From: an uncultured Clostridium sp.
GTDB lineage: Bacteria; Cyanobacteriota; Vampirovibrionia; Gastranaerophilales; Gastranaerophilaceae
Length of the DNA: 16,299 nt
Reading direction: 5' to 3'
Assembly: GCA_905212085.1 (NCBI GenBank)
Contig: CAJMDF010000041.1
Location: 1-16,299 of the forward strand
The notes under the pieces are model-generated. The model was not told the origin of the DNA, made no database searches, and saw nothing but the letters and a program-made list of their open reading frames with translations. A program made the translations under genes and the position numbers. Shown piece after piece: positions 1 through 7,510 of the stretch; the stretch's first letter is position 1; every line of letters begins with the position of its first letter.

Positions 1-93
1 AATATATTTAATGTATAAAATTGCTTATGTAAATTTTTATATTAGTAATATTCCCCTGCTATTCTTGCATTTTGCAGCTATTTAATATTTCTT

Positions 94-124
94 AACAAAA
101 AAAGAACCTTATAAAAGGTTCTTT
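94..124 (-). terminator. Rho-independent terminator of tRNA-Leu
   Basis: A perfect 10-bp stem (AAAGAACCTT at 101-110 pairing with AAGGTTCTTT at 115-124) has a 4-base loop and is followed on the minus strand by a run of T. It lies 7 bases beyond the tRNA 3' end. It is also the first hairpin downstream of the patatin gene, so it probably ends read-through transcripts from 1488-286 too. Confidence 0.85.
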
Positions 125-130
125 ATAAAA

Positions 131-216
131 TGCCCTGGGCCAGACTTGAACTGGCACTGGATTTAACTCCAACCGGATTTTAAGTCCGACGCGTCTACCG
201 ATTCCGCCACCAGGGC
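131..216 (-). tRNA. tRNA-Leu (anticodon UAA)
   Basis: Read on the minus strand this is an 86-nt class II tRNA. The acceptor stem GCCCTGG/CCAGGGC has 7 perfect pairs with discriminator A. The D-arm contains GGCGGAATCGGTAGACGC. The anticodon stem-loop is TCGGA-CTTAAAA-TCCGG with TAA at positions 34-36. A long variable arm follows, as expected for leucine. The T-arm is GCCAG-TTCAAGT-CTGGC. The 3' CCA is not encoded, because the acceptor stem and discriminator are followed directly by TTTTAT, so CCA must be added by nucleotidyltransferase. It decodes UUA and UUG, and UUA is a heavily used leucine codon in this AT-rich DNA. It has its own promoter (252-280) and terminator (94-124). Confidence 0.97.
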
Positions 217-251
217 TTATTTGATTGTCACTGCTTAGTTTCAGCATAGTT

Positions 252-280
252 ATAGTAACCCAAAAATAATTAAATGTCAA
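252..280 (-). promoter_or_regulatory. Sigma70-type promoter for tRNA-Leu
   Basis: On the minus strand TTGACA (275-280) is separated by exactly 17 bases from TACTAT (252-257). It sits just beyond the stop codon of the patatin gene and about 35 bases upstream of the tRNA. It is the best-matching promoter in the window and shows that a standard housekeeping consensus works in this genome. Confidence 0.8.
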
Positions 281-285
281 CAATT

Positions 286-1488
286 TTATTTTATAGGATA
301 CAATTCTAAATAAGAAGTCAGCTCTTCAAGCTTATCCGCGATATTTGAGGTTATTCTTGAGAGTTCAGCTTTTATTAAATTTTCATTATTTAATGTAATC
401 TTGCCAAAAAGTGGAGGATAATTTATATGTTTTAAAAACATGTCTTTAAATTCTTTTAAATCGTTATAGTCAACTAAGTCTATAATGCTGTTTAAGTCAC
501 AAATATCAATGAATAACTCTCCTAATTGTATTTTGGCTTTCAAAATTTTTCTTGAATTTATTAATTTTTGAATTTTAAGCATGTGTGAGTATATTATTTC
601 ATAGTTATTTTTTATTTTAACTTTTTTATTTGGGAGTATCGAATTAAAATATTTAATAGTTTGATTATAACCTGATTGAATTAGATCTAACCTTTTATCT
701 TCCGAAATATTAAAATCAACAACAACTATATCACCTGTATTTAAAACAATATAGTCAAATTTATCTTTATTAGCATATATATTTGTAATAAATGCTGTTG
801 ACATTGCAGTCATACAACTGTACACAGCATTTGCATAATCTATTCCGGAAATATCGTTGGTGTCATAATAACCTTCAAGTCTGAATTCTAGAATTCTTTC
901 ATCAGAAGGTAATAAATTTTTTGATAATTTCCACATTGGCCAACTTTTTTGTAAATCACCATCGACAAGTAATGTCTTGTTATATTCTATTGGTTTCATA
1001 AGCCCTGGCATACAACAAGAAATTCTAACAGCAGAAGCAATTTCGTAATCAGGTGTCTCAAATTTAGAAAATTCCTTACATTCAAAGTTTGATAGATTTG
1101 TCGTAATAACTACAAGATTTTTATCTATATCTTTAAATGTGACAGCTCTATTTGCTCCTTTTTTATAGTTTTCACCGTAAAATTTTCTTTCAATTAACTC
1201 TCTTACCCATTCTAAGAATACTTCCCCTTTACTAAGGGCAAAAATTGGACCTAAACCTATCGATATATCTTTAAATAAATCAAAATTAACTTTTAAAAAT
1301 ACTTCTTTCATTTCTTCTGCAGTATATCCAACTGCAAGCATAGCTGCAATAATAGAGCCGACAGAAGACCCTCCAAATGTTGTTGTGCTAATACCTAATT
1401 CTTCAAGAGCTTTTATTGCTCCAATATAAGAAACGCCACGAATAGCTCCACCACCAAATAAACATGTATATTTAAAACTTTTATTCAT
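286..1488 (-). CDS. Patatin-like phospholipase
   Basis: This is a 400-residue serine lipid acyl hydrolase of the patatin/RssA type. It shows a glycine-rich oxyanion-hole motif GGGAIRG (residues 12-18), the nucleophile elbow G-G-S-S-V-G with Ser42 in G-x-S-x-G, and the Asp of the Ser-Asp dyad in VDGD near 176 (the family usually has DGG/DGA). The segment SCCMPGLMKPIEY (about 157-169) matches the conserved patatin block before the catalytic Asp. No signal peptide or membrane helix is apparent, so it is probably a cytoplasmic or peripheral enzyme. The C-terminal 150 residues are Lys/Ile-rich and not recognised. It starts 15 bp downstream of the membrane protein at 1504-3015 and is probably co-transcribed with it. 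No Shine-Dalgarno precedes the ATG; a TAAAAT hexamer lies 6 bases upstream. Substrate unknown. Confidence 0.88.
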   Translation of the reverse strand: MNKSFKYTCLFGGGAIRGVSYIGAIKALEELGISTTTFGGSSVGSIIAAMLAVGYTAEEMKEVFLKVNFDLFKDISIGLGPIFALSKGEVFLEWVRELIERKFYGENYKKGANRAVTFKDIDKNLVVITTNLSNFECKEFSKFETPDYEIASAVRISCCMPGLMKPIEYNKTLLVDGDLQKSWPMWKLSKNLLPSDERILEFRLEGYYDTNDISGIDYANAVYSCMTAMSTAFITNIYANKDKFDYIVLNTGDIVVVDFNISEDKRLDLIQSGYNQTIKYFNSILPNKKVKIKNNYEIIYSHMLKIQKLINSRKILKAKIQLGELFIDICDLNSIIDLVDYNDLKEFKDMFLKHINYPPLFGKITLNNENLIKAELSRITSNIADKLEELTSYLELYPIK

Positions 1489-1503
1489 ATTTATATTTTA
1501 CTA

Positions 1504-3015
1504 TTATTTAAAATTTATGCCTGTATTAAATAGTGTATTTTTATAGTAATTTATGTCATCTGTAGGTTTTTTATAATTTTTTTTCGCAATTTTTTTAGAT
1601 ATAAATACCCCAAAATATTTTCCTTCATAAGGGTTTTGCCAATCTGTTGAATTTTTAATTACATTATATATAGGATATGTTTTTTCTAAAATCATAATAT
1701 CAGGAGGAAAATAAGTGAGAAGTTGTTTCCAATTCGGGTAAGCCAAGAAAAATTCTTTTAGCACCGGAACCATATAATCATAATAAACTTCCTCATATCG
1801 TCCATCCATGTAAATTAAATTATTTGGATATAATTTGTATGAAATATAACTTCCTAATCCGAAGTTTGATAATATATTCCCTTTTAAATTGTTCTGTTTA
1901 ATAAATTCAACCTCTTTTACAGGGTACGTATCCATACCTACAGGTACAGAAAAATCTTTTATTAAAAAAGTAAAAATTGATATCCATAGGATAAATATAT
2001 ATACAATTTTATCTTTCCAAGCAGGGAATTTTATATTTTTAATTAGGTTATAAAAATCTTCATATACAAAGCAAATTGTCGCAATTGCGAAAAAAGGCAG
2101 TAATTTAACATGACTAATAGCTAAATACAAGGTAGATAGAAGAACAATATATTTAACTTTATCTGCTTTTTCATACCATATTTTAATTCCTTCAAATTTA
2201 ATATTGGTGTAAATTGTAATAAGTTCTACTATGACAGATACAAACATAAATAGTTTAAATTTAATTTGTTTTAATAAATAATACTTAGAAAATAGTCCCC
2301 ACCATTCAATAATATAAGGTCTTTGCATAGTATTAGCCATAAATAAGAATTTAATATATTTATATCCCCAAGGATTAATTATTAATGTTAGTAGGGAAAC
2401 AATCAATGTAATTATGTATTTTAAGTAAGATTTTTTGTTTAAAAATTCCCCCAGAGCATACATTGCAATTAGACCGAGACCTGATACAACACCTCCATGA
2501 ATATTATTCCAAAATATAACAAGAATTGGAATGAGAAATAATAATTTATTGTTTCCTTGTCTAATTTTTTCCAGTAAATAAATAAACAAAGTAAAAAATA
2601 AGAAGCTGAACATATGGCATCTTATAGGATTATTTAGATTTTCCATAACTGCCATTAGTGTAAAAAAGTAAAATAGGATATTATATGGAGTTTCTTTTGT
2701 CCTGATTTTAATAATTTTAGAAGCGATAAAAAATATTAAAAATAGTAATACTGCTTGCAAAATGATAAGACTGTAAGGTCCAAGAAATTTTAAGAAAGCA
2801 TAAAAAATAACCCCAGCGCCCCATTCATGATCCCACCAAGTGTGAACCGGAGTATATGATAAAAAATCTTGCGTCAGAACATGACCGCCTTCAATTACTC
2901 CCATGCCTGCGATTAATCTCGCCCATAAGTCGAAATCAAAATAATTTGCAGTCATAGAAAATGCAAGTATTAATAAAAATAGTGATATGTAAAATAATAA
3001 AGCTTTCTTCCCCAT
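1504..3015 (-). CDS. Polytopic membrane protein, GT-C-like glycosyltransferase candidate
   Basis: The product has 503 residues, with an N-terminal membrane helix (about 5-24) and many further hydrophobic segments (roughly 8-11 in all). After helix 1 comes a loop with acidic residues (D27, D29 in FDFDLW), then LTQDFLSY and a WWDHEW block (60-65). This acidic first periplasmic loop is the pattern of GT-C fold enzymes that use polyprenyl-phosphate sugars. A C-terminal globular part contains GLGSYISYKLYP and YMDGRYEEVYYDY, a block I recall from bacterial membrane proteins of this type. An enzymatic role is inferred; the sugar and acceptor are unknown. There is no Shine-Dalgarno. An extended -10 (TGG-TAAAAT, 3023-3031) ends 7 bases before the ATG. 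The terminator of the upstream gene lies at 3033-3063, so an independent promoter is expected. Confidence 0.65.
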   Translation of the reverse strand: MGKKALLFYISLFLLILAFSMTANYFDFDLWARLIAGMGVIEGGHVLTQDFLSYTPVHTWWDHEWGAGVIFYAFLKFLGPYSLIILQAVLLFLIFFIASKIIKIRTKETPYNILFYFFTLMAVMENLNNPIRCHMFSFLFFTLFIYLLEKIRQGNNKLLFLIPILVIFWNNIHGGVVSGLGLIAMYALGEFLNKKSYLKYIITLIVSLLTLIINPWGYKYIKFLFMANTMQRPYIIEWWGLFSKYYLLKQIKFKLFMFVSVIVELITIYTNIKFEGIKIWYEKADKVKYIVLLSTLYLAISHVKLLPFFAIATICFVYEDFYNLIKNIKFPAWKDKIVYIFILWISIFTFLIKDFSVPVGMDTYPVKEVEFIKQNNLKGNILSNFGLGSYISYKLYPNNLIYMDGRYEEVYYDYMVPVLKEFFLAYPNWKQLLTYFPPDIMILEKTYPIYNVIKNSTDWQNPYEGKYFGVFISKKIAKKNYKKPTDDINYYKNTLFNTGINFK

Positions 3016-3022
3016 AAATAAA

Positions 3023-3031
3023 ATTTTACCA
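3023..3031 (-). promoter_or_regulatory. Putative extended -10 of a leaderless promoter
   Basis: On the minus strand TGGTAAAAT matches the extended -10 pattern TGnTAnnnT and ends 7 bases before the ATG at 3015. No good -35 is visible, since that region is taken up by the terminator hairpin of the preceding gene. Position alone would put the transcription start at about the start codon. Confidence 0.4.
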
Positions 3032-3032
3032 T

Positions 3033-3063
3033 AAAAAAAAGATCGAATATATCGATCTTTTTT
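3033..3063 (-). terminator. Rho-independent terminator of the HEAT-like gene
   Basis: GATCGA (3041-3046) pairs with TCGATC (3052-3057) around a 5-base loop. The stem is extended by A:T pairs from flanking A and T runs. It lies 27 bases after the stop codon at 3090. Because both flanks are A/T runs it could work in either direction, but only minus-strand genes are present here. Confidence 0.8.
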
Positions 3064-3089
3064 ATTTCAAATATTTTAGTACTTTTTAA

Positions 3090-3374
3090 TTAAGCAGCAA
3101 CAGAACCTTCAATTTCTCTAATTAAGTATTCTGCAACCCATTCAAAATCTTTGTTGCATTCAGCTGCTTTTTTTAGGTATTTAACGGAAGCATCACCAAT
3201 TCTAATTAGAGTCATAGCAACAACACCTCTTTTAATACCTCTTACAACTTGTAACTCATCAACAAGTTGAGGTAATACAGAAGTTCCTATATTAACTAAT
3301 TCATTTTCTAATCTATTTTTAGTTACATTATCTGCATTTTCTAATTTTGAAAGAATTTCATTTACTGTTTCCAT
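3090..3374 (-). CDS. Small HEAT-like repeat protein
   Basis: This is a 94-residue all-helical protein. LVDELQVVRGIKRGVVAMTLIRIGDASVKYLKK reads as consecutive amphipathic helices with the spacing and Arg/Gly-Asp turn of HEAT/PBS-lyase-type repeats, and a last helix (WVAEYLIREI) follows. Such repeats usually bind a protein partner; the partner is unknown. I chose the ATG at 3372-3374. GGAG sits 9 bases upstream of it (3384-3387), whereas the ATG five codons earlier (3387-3389) overlaps that ribosome-binding site. It is a single-gene unit, since a terminator follows at 3033-3063 and the upstream gene ends with its own terminator at 3474-3504. A TATAAT (3409-3414) lies upstream without a clear -35. 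Confidence 0.75.
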   Translation of the reverse strand: METVNEILSKLENADNVTKNRLENELVNIGTSVLPQLVDELQVVRGIKRGVVAMTLIRIGDASVKYLKKAAECNKDFEWVAEYLIREIEGSVAA

Positions 3375-3383
3375 TATAATTAT

Positions 3384-3387
3384 CTCC
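3384..3387 (-). promoter_or_regulatory. Shine-Dalgarno that decides the start of the HEAT-like gene
   Basis: GGAG on the minus strand lies 9 bases from the ATG at 3372-3374. It overlaps the upstream in-frame ATG (3387-3389), so that codon is an unlikely start. Confidence 0.7.
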
Positions 3388-3473
3388 ATATGTCTTATCT
3401 ATATTATGATTATAAACTAAAAAATATATGATTATGGATTTCCTTACATAATCTTTATATCTTATTAAGATTA

Positions 3474-3504
3474 AAATAAAAAACAGAGCATAAGCTCTGT
3501 TTTC
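3474..3504 (-). terminator. Rho-independent terminator of the 649-residue protein gene
   Basis: ACAGAGC (3483-3489) pairs perfectly with GCTCTGT (3494-3500) around a 4-base loop. Three flanking A:T pairs extend the stem, and TTTTTTATTTT follows on the minus strand. It begins 18 bases after the stop codon. Confidence 0.9.
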
Positions 3505-3521
3505 GTGTGTAAATAAGTTTA

Positions 3522-5471
3522 TTAACTATAAATTTTAAATGTTCTTTCTATATTTTTATCAATTGCAGTTTTTATAGAATCATATTCTGTTTGTAGGGAA
3601 TTATGTTCCGTATCAATATTTTTTAATTCAAGATCGTACATTTTATCCTTATTTTCAATTTTATTCATTGCAGCATTGTATTCAGCTTCTGCAATAGTTA
3701 TTGCAGTATCATTTGTTTGTTCTGTAATATCACTACAACTTGAATACATTAAAGTATTCCAATTGTATTTAGAGTCAACTTGTTCTAATGTAACCAGACC
3801 GCTTTCAAATGCAAATTCAATCCATTCTGAACTAGAAGCTAAGCCGTCTTGTAATACTTGGTAACCACCGCTTTGCATTCTGTTAAATAAATTAGTATAC
3901 CATTGAGCTTTTGCATCTCCATTTTCGTTATAAGAATCACTTACATTACTTTTATCAATCCAAGCATATTTTACTTCACCATATGTATTCATGATATTAT
4001 CAAGCATTATTACATCTAAAATTGGTTGGAAATTATCAATTTGAGTCTGATTCATATTTGTAAGTAACCAAGAAACATCTACTAAATTTGGATATTCTTC
4101 CGGAGTTAAGGTTCCAGAAGTTCCAAAGATAGTTTTTTCTAATGCTTCACCGGTTTCAACATATCTTTTATATTCATTACTTTCTGTATCTATAAATATG
4201 CTGGCAGTCGGATTCCATACTTGATATATTGATGATCTTAAACTGCTAATAATATCACTACCAGTTTTTCTCATAGATTCTATATCAAGAGGTGCTTCTT
4301 GTGTCACAGTGTAATTATCTATGCTAGTATCATTGAAGTAATTTGGTAAACCTGTATATTTTGTCTGTTCATCACCAGACCCTATAGTTAGTGATATTGT
4401 ACCATCCCCTGCAAAAGACATAGTATAATCAGATGCAGTTAATGTTTTCATTGAATCTGATTCTTCATCATAAGCTAATACTGTGTAACTTGCAGTTCCG
4501 GAAGATGTAGTTTTAGTGATTTGATAATCAGGATCTTCTCCATTACCTATAGATATTGTTCCGTTATCTTTGTCACCTGTAAAACTTATGAATTTATCTT
4601 TTTCTGTATATGTAGTTTTCCCATTGGTTGCTAATTCTATTTTACTTTGAAGACTTGAAAAATAGTTTTTTGAATTTGTATTTGAAAGGGATAATTTTGT
4701 GGCTTCAGTTACAAAACTTGATAAATTTGTCAACGCTGTTTTCATAGCTGTAATATTTGTTGCATCTTTTATATCATTTTCAATTGTTTCAAGATTTTTA
4801 CCATTACCTTGAATTGTACCTTTTAATACATTTTCCATTTCTGAGCTAATAGTAGCTGACCAAGCAGTATAAGCTTCATTAAAATTAGTTAATGCAGTAT
4901 TGTAATTATAGTAATTTTCAGATGCTTTCACAGTATTGTAACCGAGATGGCCGTCAACACCTTCATAAGCTGCTTGTAACATTTCTGATGTATAGCCTGT
5001 ATTTCCAAGTATCATGTTTCCATCATTATCTTGTTCTCCAGTAGAAAAAGATATAGTTCCATCGGCATTTGCATATTGATTTAAATTTTCAAAGTATGTT
5101 GTAGTATTTTCTAATCCGTAATACCCTAAGAATTTATTTAAATCACCATTTGCAGCTTTATAATATGTAGCGTCCTGTTCAGAAACTAATACTTGACCAG
5201 AAGCATTAGAAATTGCATATTGGTTGTTATAAGGGTTATAAGCTGTTAAAGCATTAAAAGTCAACTGTTGATAAGTTGCATTATTATCAGCATCATAATT
5301 TGTAAACATCATCTGAGCATCATTCAATGCAGTAGTGTAAGCTTCACTAACTTGTGAGCTTTGTGTTGCAAGACGCATTTTCTCGTTGTTGATCATTTGA
5401 GCTCTTAGCTCATTATCAGACATACGGGATGTTATTGATAATAATCTTGCTTGTCCTGCTGCCATTCCCAT
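3522..5471 (-). CDS. Filament-like coiled-coil protein, Gastranaerophilales family
   Basis: This 649-residue protein has no recognised enzymatic domain. Residues 1-60 form a helix (MGMAAGQARLLSITSR..., then ELRAQMINNEKMRLATQSSQ) that I associate with a family abundant in Gastranaerophilales. Residues 586-649 form a long charged coiled coil (AEAEYNAAMNKIENKDKMYD ... TAIDKNIERTFKIYS). Between them lie Asn/Ser/Thr/Tyr-rich segments and a beta-rich part with two similar units (296-316 and 352-372). Paired terminal helices around a variable middle resemble flagellins and hook-associated proteins, but no homology is claimed. There is no Sec signal peptide and only one Cys (579), which suits an exported or surface structure using a non-Sec route, by inference. 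The start has AAAGG about 12 bases upstream. It is followed by its own strong terminator. Confidence 0.7.
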   Translation of the reverse strand: MGMAAGQARLLSITSRMSDNELRAQMINNEKMRLATQSSQVSEAYTTALNDAQMMFTNYDADNNATYQQLTFNALTAYNPYNNQYAISNASGQVLVSEQDATYYKAANGDLNKFLGYYGLENTTTYFENLNQYANADGTISFSTGEQDNDGNMILGNTGYTSEMLQAAYEGVDGHLGYNTVKASENYYNYNTALTNFNEAYTAWSATISSEMENVLKGTIQGNGKNLETIENDIKDATNITAMKTALTNLSSFVTEATKLSLSNTNSKNYFSSLQSKIELATNGKTTYTEKDKFISFTGDKDNGTISIGNGEDPDYQITKTTSSGTASYTVLAYDEESDSMKTLTASDYTMSFAGDGTISLTIGSGDEQTKYTGLPNYFNDTSIDNYTVTQEAPLDIESMRKTGSDIISSLRSSIYQVWNPTASIFIDTESNEYKRYVETGEALEKTIFGTSGTLTPEEYPNLVDVSWLLTNMNQTQIDNFQPILDVIMLDNIMNTYGEVKYAWIDKSNVSDSYNENGDAKAQWYTNLFNRMQSGGYQVLQDGLASSSEWIEFAFESGLVTLEQVDSKYNWNTLMYSSCSDITEQTNDTAITIAEAEYNAAMNKIENKDKMYDLELKNIDTEHNSLQTEYDSIKTAIDKNIERTFKIYS

Positions 5472-5574
5472 AGTTGACGTTTACCTTTCAATTTTCCTTA
5501 GTAACTTTCACTATGGATTATCGGTATATTTTTATAATTTCTTTAATAATATATGGATAAATGTTACAAATATT

Positions 5575-6600
5575 TTACAATTTCATGAGAGCATTTTTTA
5601 AATAATTTAATTTTTTTTCAGAAGTTCCAATTCCGCACAATAGCATTGTGGAAATACTATTTGTCTTTTCGTCCTCAATATTGTATTTTTCAAATAATAT
5701 TTCAGATAATTCGTATCCAGAAATACCATCCTTTTTTATTAATAATTTAGTTATGTCATCTCCGCCAAATTCGATATTTTTAACCGTTTTTTTGATATTT
5801 TCAAGATTATTGATTAATTTATTAATGTGTTTTTTCCCTTTTCGAGAATTTAAAAAGTTTATATTTGCTTCGATTGTTGCAAGAAGAGGATATGACGGAG
5901 ATGTTGTATTAATAATAGATAATGCATTTGAAGCATCAATATTACAATTTACATGCAAAAGAGCTGTAGGATTTAGTCCTCCGGCAGTTTTATGAAGTGA
6001 TTGAATTGTAAAATCAGCTATATTTACTGCACTTTGCGGTAATTTATCCGAAAACGGGTAAAGAGCGCCATGAGCTTCATCTACAATTAAGTGTGCATTA
6101 TTTTTTTCACAAACTGCTTTTAATGATTTTATATCAGATACAATACCTTCGTAAGTAGGAGATGTTACAATTACAGCTTTAACATCTTTAATGTCTATAA
6201 TTTCAGGTAACGTTTTATCAGGTACTCCCCAATCCTTGTTGATTGGTAAATCATAATATATCGCTTCGCAATTTGCTAACTTAACTGCATTTTCATGACA
6301 AGGATGAGCATTTCTCCAAATTAATACCTTATCTCCTTTATTTGTACACGCTAATACAGAAGCAATAATTCCGCTTGTAGAACCATTTGTTAAAAAATAG
6401 GTATATTTAGTTCCATAAACTTTAGAGGCTTTTTCTTGAGCTTTTAAAAGAGCCTCTTGAGGATTATGAGTATCTGTTTCTGATATATCTTTTTTATAAA
6501 AATTTCTGAACTTATTGAAAATAAAAAATTTTTGTCCATGAGATGGGGTAGTGAACAAAAATTTTCTATTATTTTTTCTTAATAAATTAATTAAACTCAT
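5575..6600 (-). CDS. Orn/Lys/Arg-decarboxylase-fold PLP enzyme, short form
   Basis: The product has 341 residues with the fold-type I PLP core of the Orn/Lys/Arg decarboxylase large domain. TPSHGQ (18-23) corresponds to the usual TPGHxQG, and TNGSTSG (71-77) binds PLP phosphate. WRNAHPCHEN (95-104) and TSPTYEG (146-152) follow. DEAHGA (174-179) contacts the cofactor, and SLHKT (201-205) carries the Schiff-base Lys204. The likely reaction is decarboxylation of arginine, lysine or ornithine in polyamine synthesis. The C-terminal part is short: the separate C-terminal domain of classical roughly 480-residue enzymes appears absent, so a related PLP activity is possible. It lies 56 bp after the PilZ gene and is probably co-transcribed. 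GAGG lies 12 bases upstream of the ATG, a long spacing. No terminator is visible before the next gene. Confidence 0.8.
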   Translation of the reverse strand: MSLINLLRKNNRKFLFTTPSHGQKFFIFNKFRNFYKKDISETDTHNPQEALLKAQEKASKVYGTKYTYFLTNGSTSGIIASVLACTNKGDKVLIWRNAHPCHENAVKLANCEAIYYDLPINKDWGVPDKTLPEIIDIKDVKAVIVTSPTYEGIVSDIKSLKAVCEKNNAHLIVDEAHGALYPFSDKLPQSAVNIADFTIQSLHKTAGGLNPTALLHVNCNIDASNALSIINTTSPSYPLLATIEANINFLNSRKGKKHINKLINNLENIKKTVKNIEFGGDDITKLLIKKDGISGYELSEILFEKYNIEDEKTNSISTMLLCGIGTSEKKLNYLKNALMKL

Positions 6601-6656
6601 TAAATATTTATGCCTCGTATCTATGACAGTATTATTGACATAAGAGTATTTTAATC

Positions 6657-7247
6657 TTACTTATTTTGAATTTCTATACTTCTTTTAGTGCAATATTGAA
6701 TTAATGTCATTTTATCTTTGTTATCATGATATTCAAATCTGCCGGATATAGTATAACCACCATTTTCATTTTTTTCGATTCTTATAGGACTAAATAAACA
6801 TTCAACAGATTGTTTTTCTGATAAAGGCAGGGATATTTTGTATAATCCTTCAATATTAATATTTTCATTTGTCTTAATTTTCATACCACCTGCGGAAATA
6901 TCCAAAGTTGTAATTTTATGTGAGACATTGTCACATTCTAAATTTAATTCTTCCATAAATTTTATACGAGTATATTGACGTCTTTGTAAAAATCTATGCT
7001 TTGCAGGAGTTGCTATTTTAACAATATTGCCTTCAATAGTTTCTGGGTATGAATCAAAATATAATGTTCCATGCGATGTTTGTGTATAAAATTCGCAATA
7101 ATTATGTCTCAACATACCTGTCGGTTCATATTCAAGTTCTATTGTAAAATATTTAGGATCAATATCAATAATAGTACCTTTATTAGCACATTTAAAATCA
7201 GAAGGTACTACTGTAATTTTTCTGTTTTTTTCTATTAATTCTCTCAT
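6657..7247 (-). CDS. PilZ-domain protein, probable c-di-GMP receptor
   Basis: The product has 196 residues. Residues 1-85 form a beta-rich N-terminal domain of the YcgR/flagellar-brake kind. The PilZ domain follows, with the linker Arg motif RRQYTR (89-94, fitting RxxxR) and DISAGG (116-121, fitting D/NxSxxG). Both c-di-GMP-contacting motifs are intact, so ligand binding is likely. No transmembrane segment is seen, so the protein should be cytosolic. Target unknown: PilZ proteins control motility, exopolysaccharide or secretion. A strong Shine-Dalgarno (GAGG, 5 bases from ATG) and a good promoter at 7268-7296 give a short leader. It heads a likely two-gene unit with the PLP decarboxylase. Confidence 0.88.
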   Translation of the reverse strand: MRELIEKNRKITVVPSDFKCANKGTIIDIDPKYFTIELEYEPTGMLRHNYCEFYTQTSHGTLYFDSYPETIEGNIVKIATPAKHRFLQRRQYTRIKFMEELNLECDNVSHKITTLDISAGGMKIKTNENINIEGLYKISLPLSEKQSVECLFSPIRIEKNENGGYTISGRFEYHDNKDKMTLIQYCTKRSIEIQNK

Positions 7248-7267
7248 AATAACCTCATTTGTATATT

Positions 7268-7296
7268 ATTATAAGCTATTTTTTTTTATTTGTCCA
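7268..7296 (-). promoter_or_regulatory. Sigma70-type promoter for the PilZ gene
   Basis: On the minus strand TGGACA (7291-7296, one mismatch to TTGACA) is 17 bases from a perfect TATAAT (7268-7273). Transcription would start near 7260, giving a leader of about 13 bases that contains the GAGG ribosome-binding site. Confidence 0.7.
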
Positions 7297-7430
7297 ATAT
7301 AACTATATTCTTAATTATCCTTAATAATTAGAAAATAAATAATTTTTAATCAATTTCTCTAATGTTATTCATAAAAAAAAAATATATTATGTATATGTAA
7401 ATCCTCAACTCTTCTGATTGCTCAGTATTT

Positions 7431-7460
7431 GCTCCTCAATATATAAGGGGAGCTTTTTTT
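7431..7460 (+). terminator. Plus-strand intrinsic terminator without an obvious gene
   Basis: GCTCCTC (7431-7437) pairs with GGGGAGC (7447-7453), five Watson-Crick pairs plus two G:T, around a 9-base loop. Seven T follow directly on the plus strand. On the minus strand the base of the stem is not followed by T, so the polarity is plus. No plus-strand protein gene lies upstream (7248-7430 holds nothing longer than a few codons); a short RNA could end here. Confidence 0.6.
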
Positions 7461-7490
7461 TATAAAAAAAGACCGCTTATCGCGGTCTTT
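7461..7490 (-). terminator. Rho-independent terminator of the rpsE-secY operon
   Basis: AAAGACCGC (7468-7476) pairs perfectly with GCGGTCTTT (7482-7490), with 5 loop bases and a T run on the minus strand. It lies 20 bases after the secY stop and marks secY as the last gene of the transcript. Confidence 0.92.
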
Positions 7491-7510
7491 TAAAAGATTT
7501 ATTAATCATT

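Noticed and set aside
1..93. Possible gene end or element at the left edge
   Set aside because: AT-rich, with no open frame, hairpin or repeat that stands out.
92..283. A 63-residue minus-strand open frame
   Set aside because: It runs through the tRNA-Leu gene, its terminator and its promoter, so its codons are explained by the tRNA.
3375..3389. Upstream ATG giving a 99-residue HEAT-like protein
   Set aside because: The codon overlaps the GGAG that serves the ATG at 3372-3374, and nothing resembling a ribosome-binding site precedes it.
5472..5574. Terminator for the decarboxylase or promoter for the 649-residue protein gene
   Set aside because: No stem followed by T was found. Several A/T-rich -10-like hexamers exist, but none has a credible -35.
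5648..5995. Plus-strand open frame of 115 residues
   Set aside because: It lies wholly inside the well-supported PLP decarboxylase gene on the other strand and shows no ribosome-binding site or family motif.
7383..7400. ATG-TAT-ATG-TAA as a tiny leader peptide
   Set aside because: Three codons with no Shine-Dalgarno and no downstream gene on that strand; chance in AT-rich DNA.
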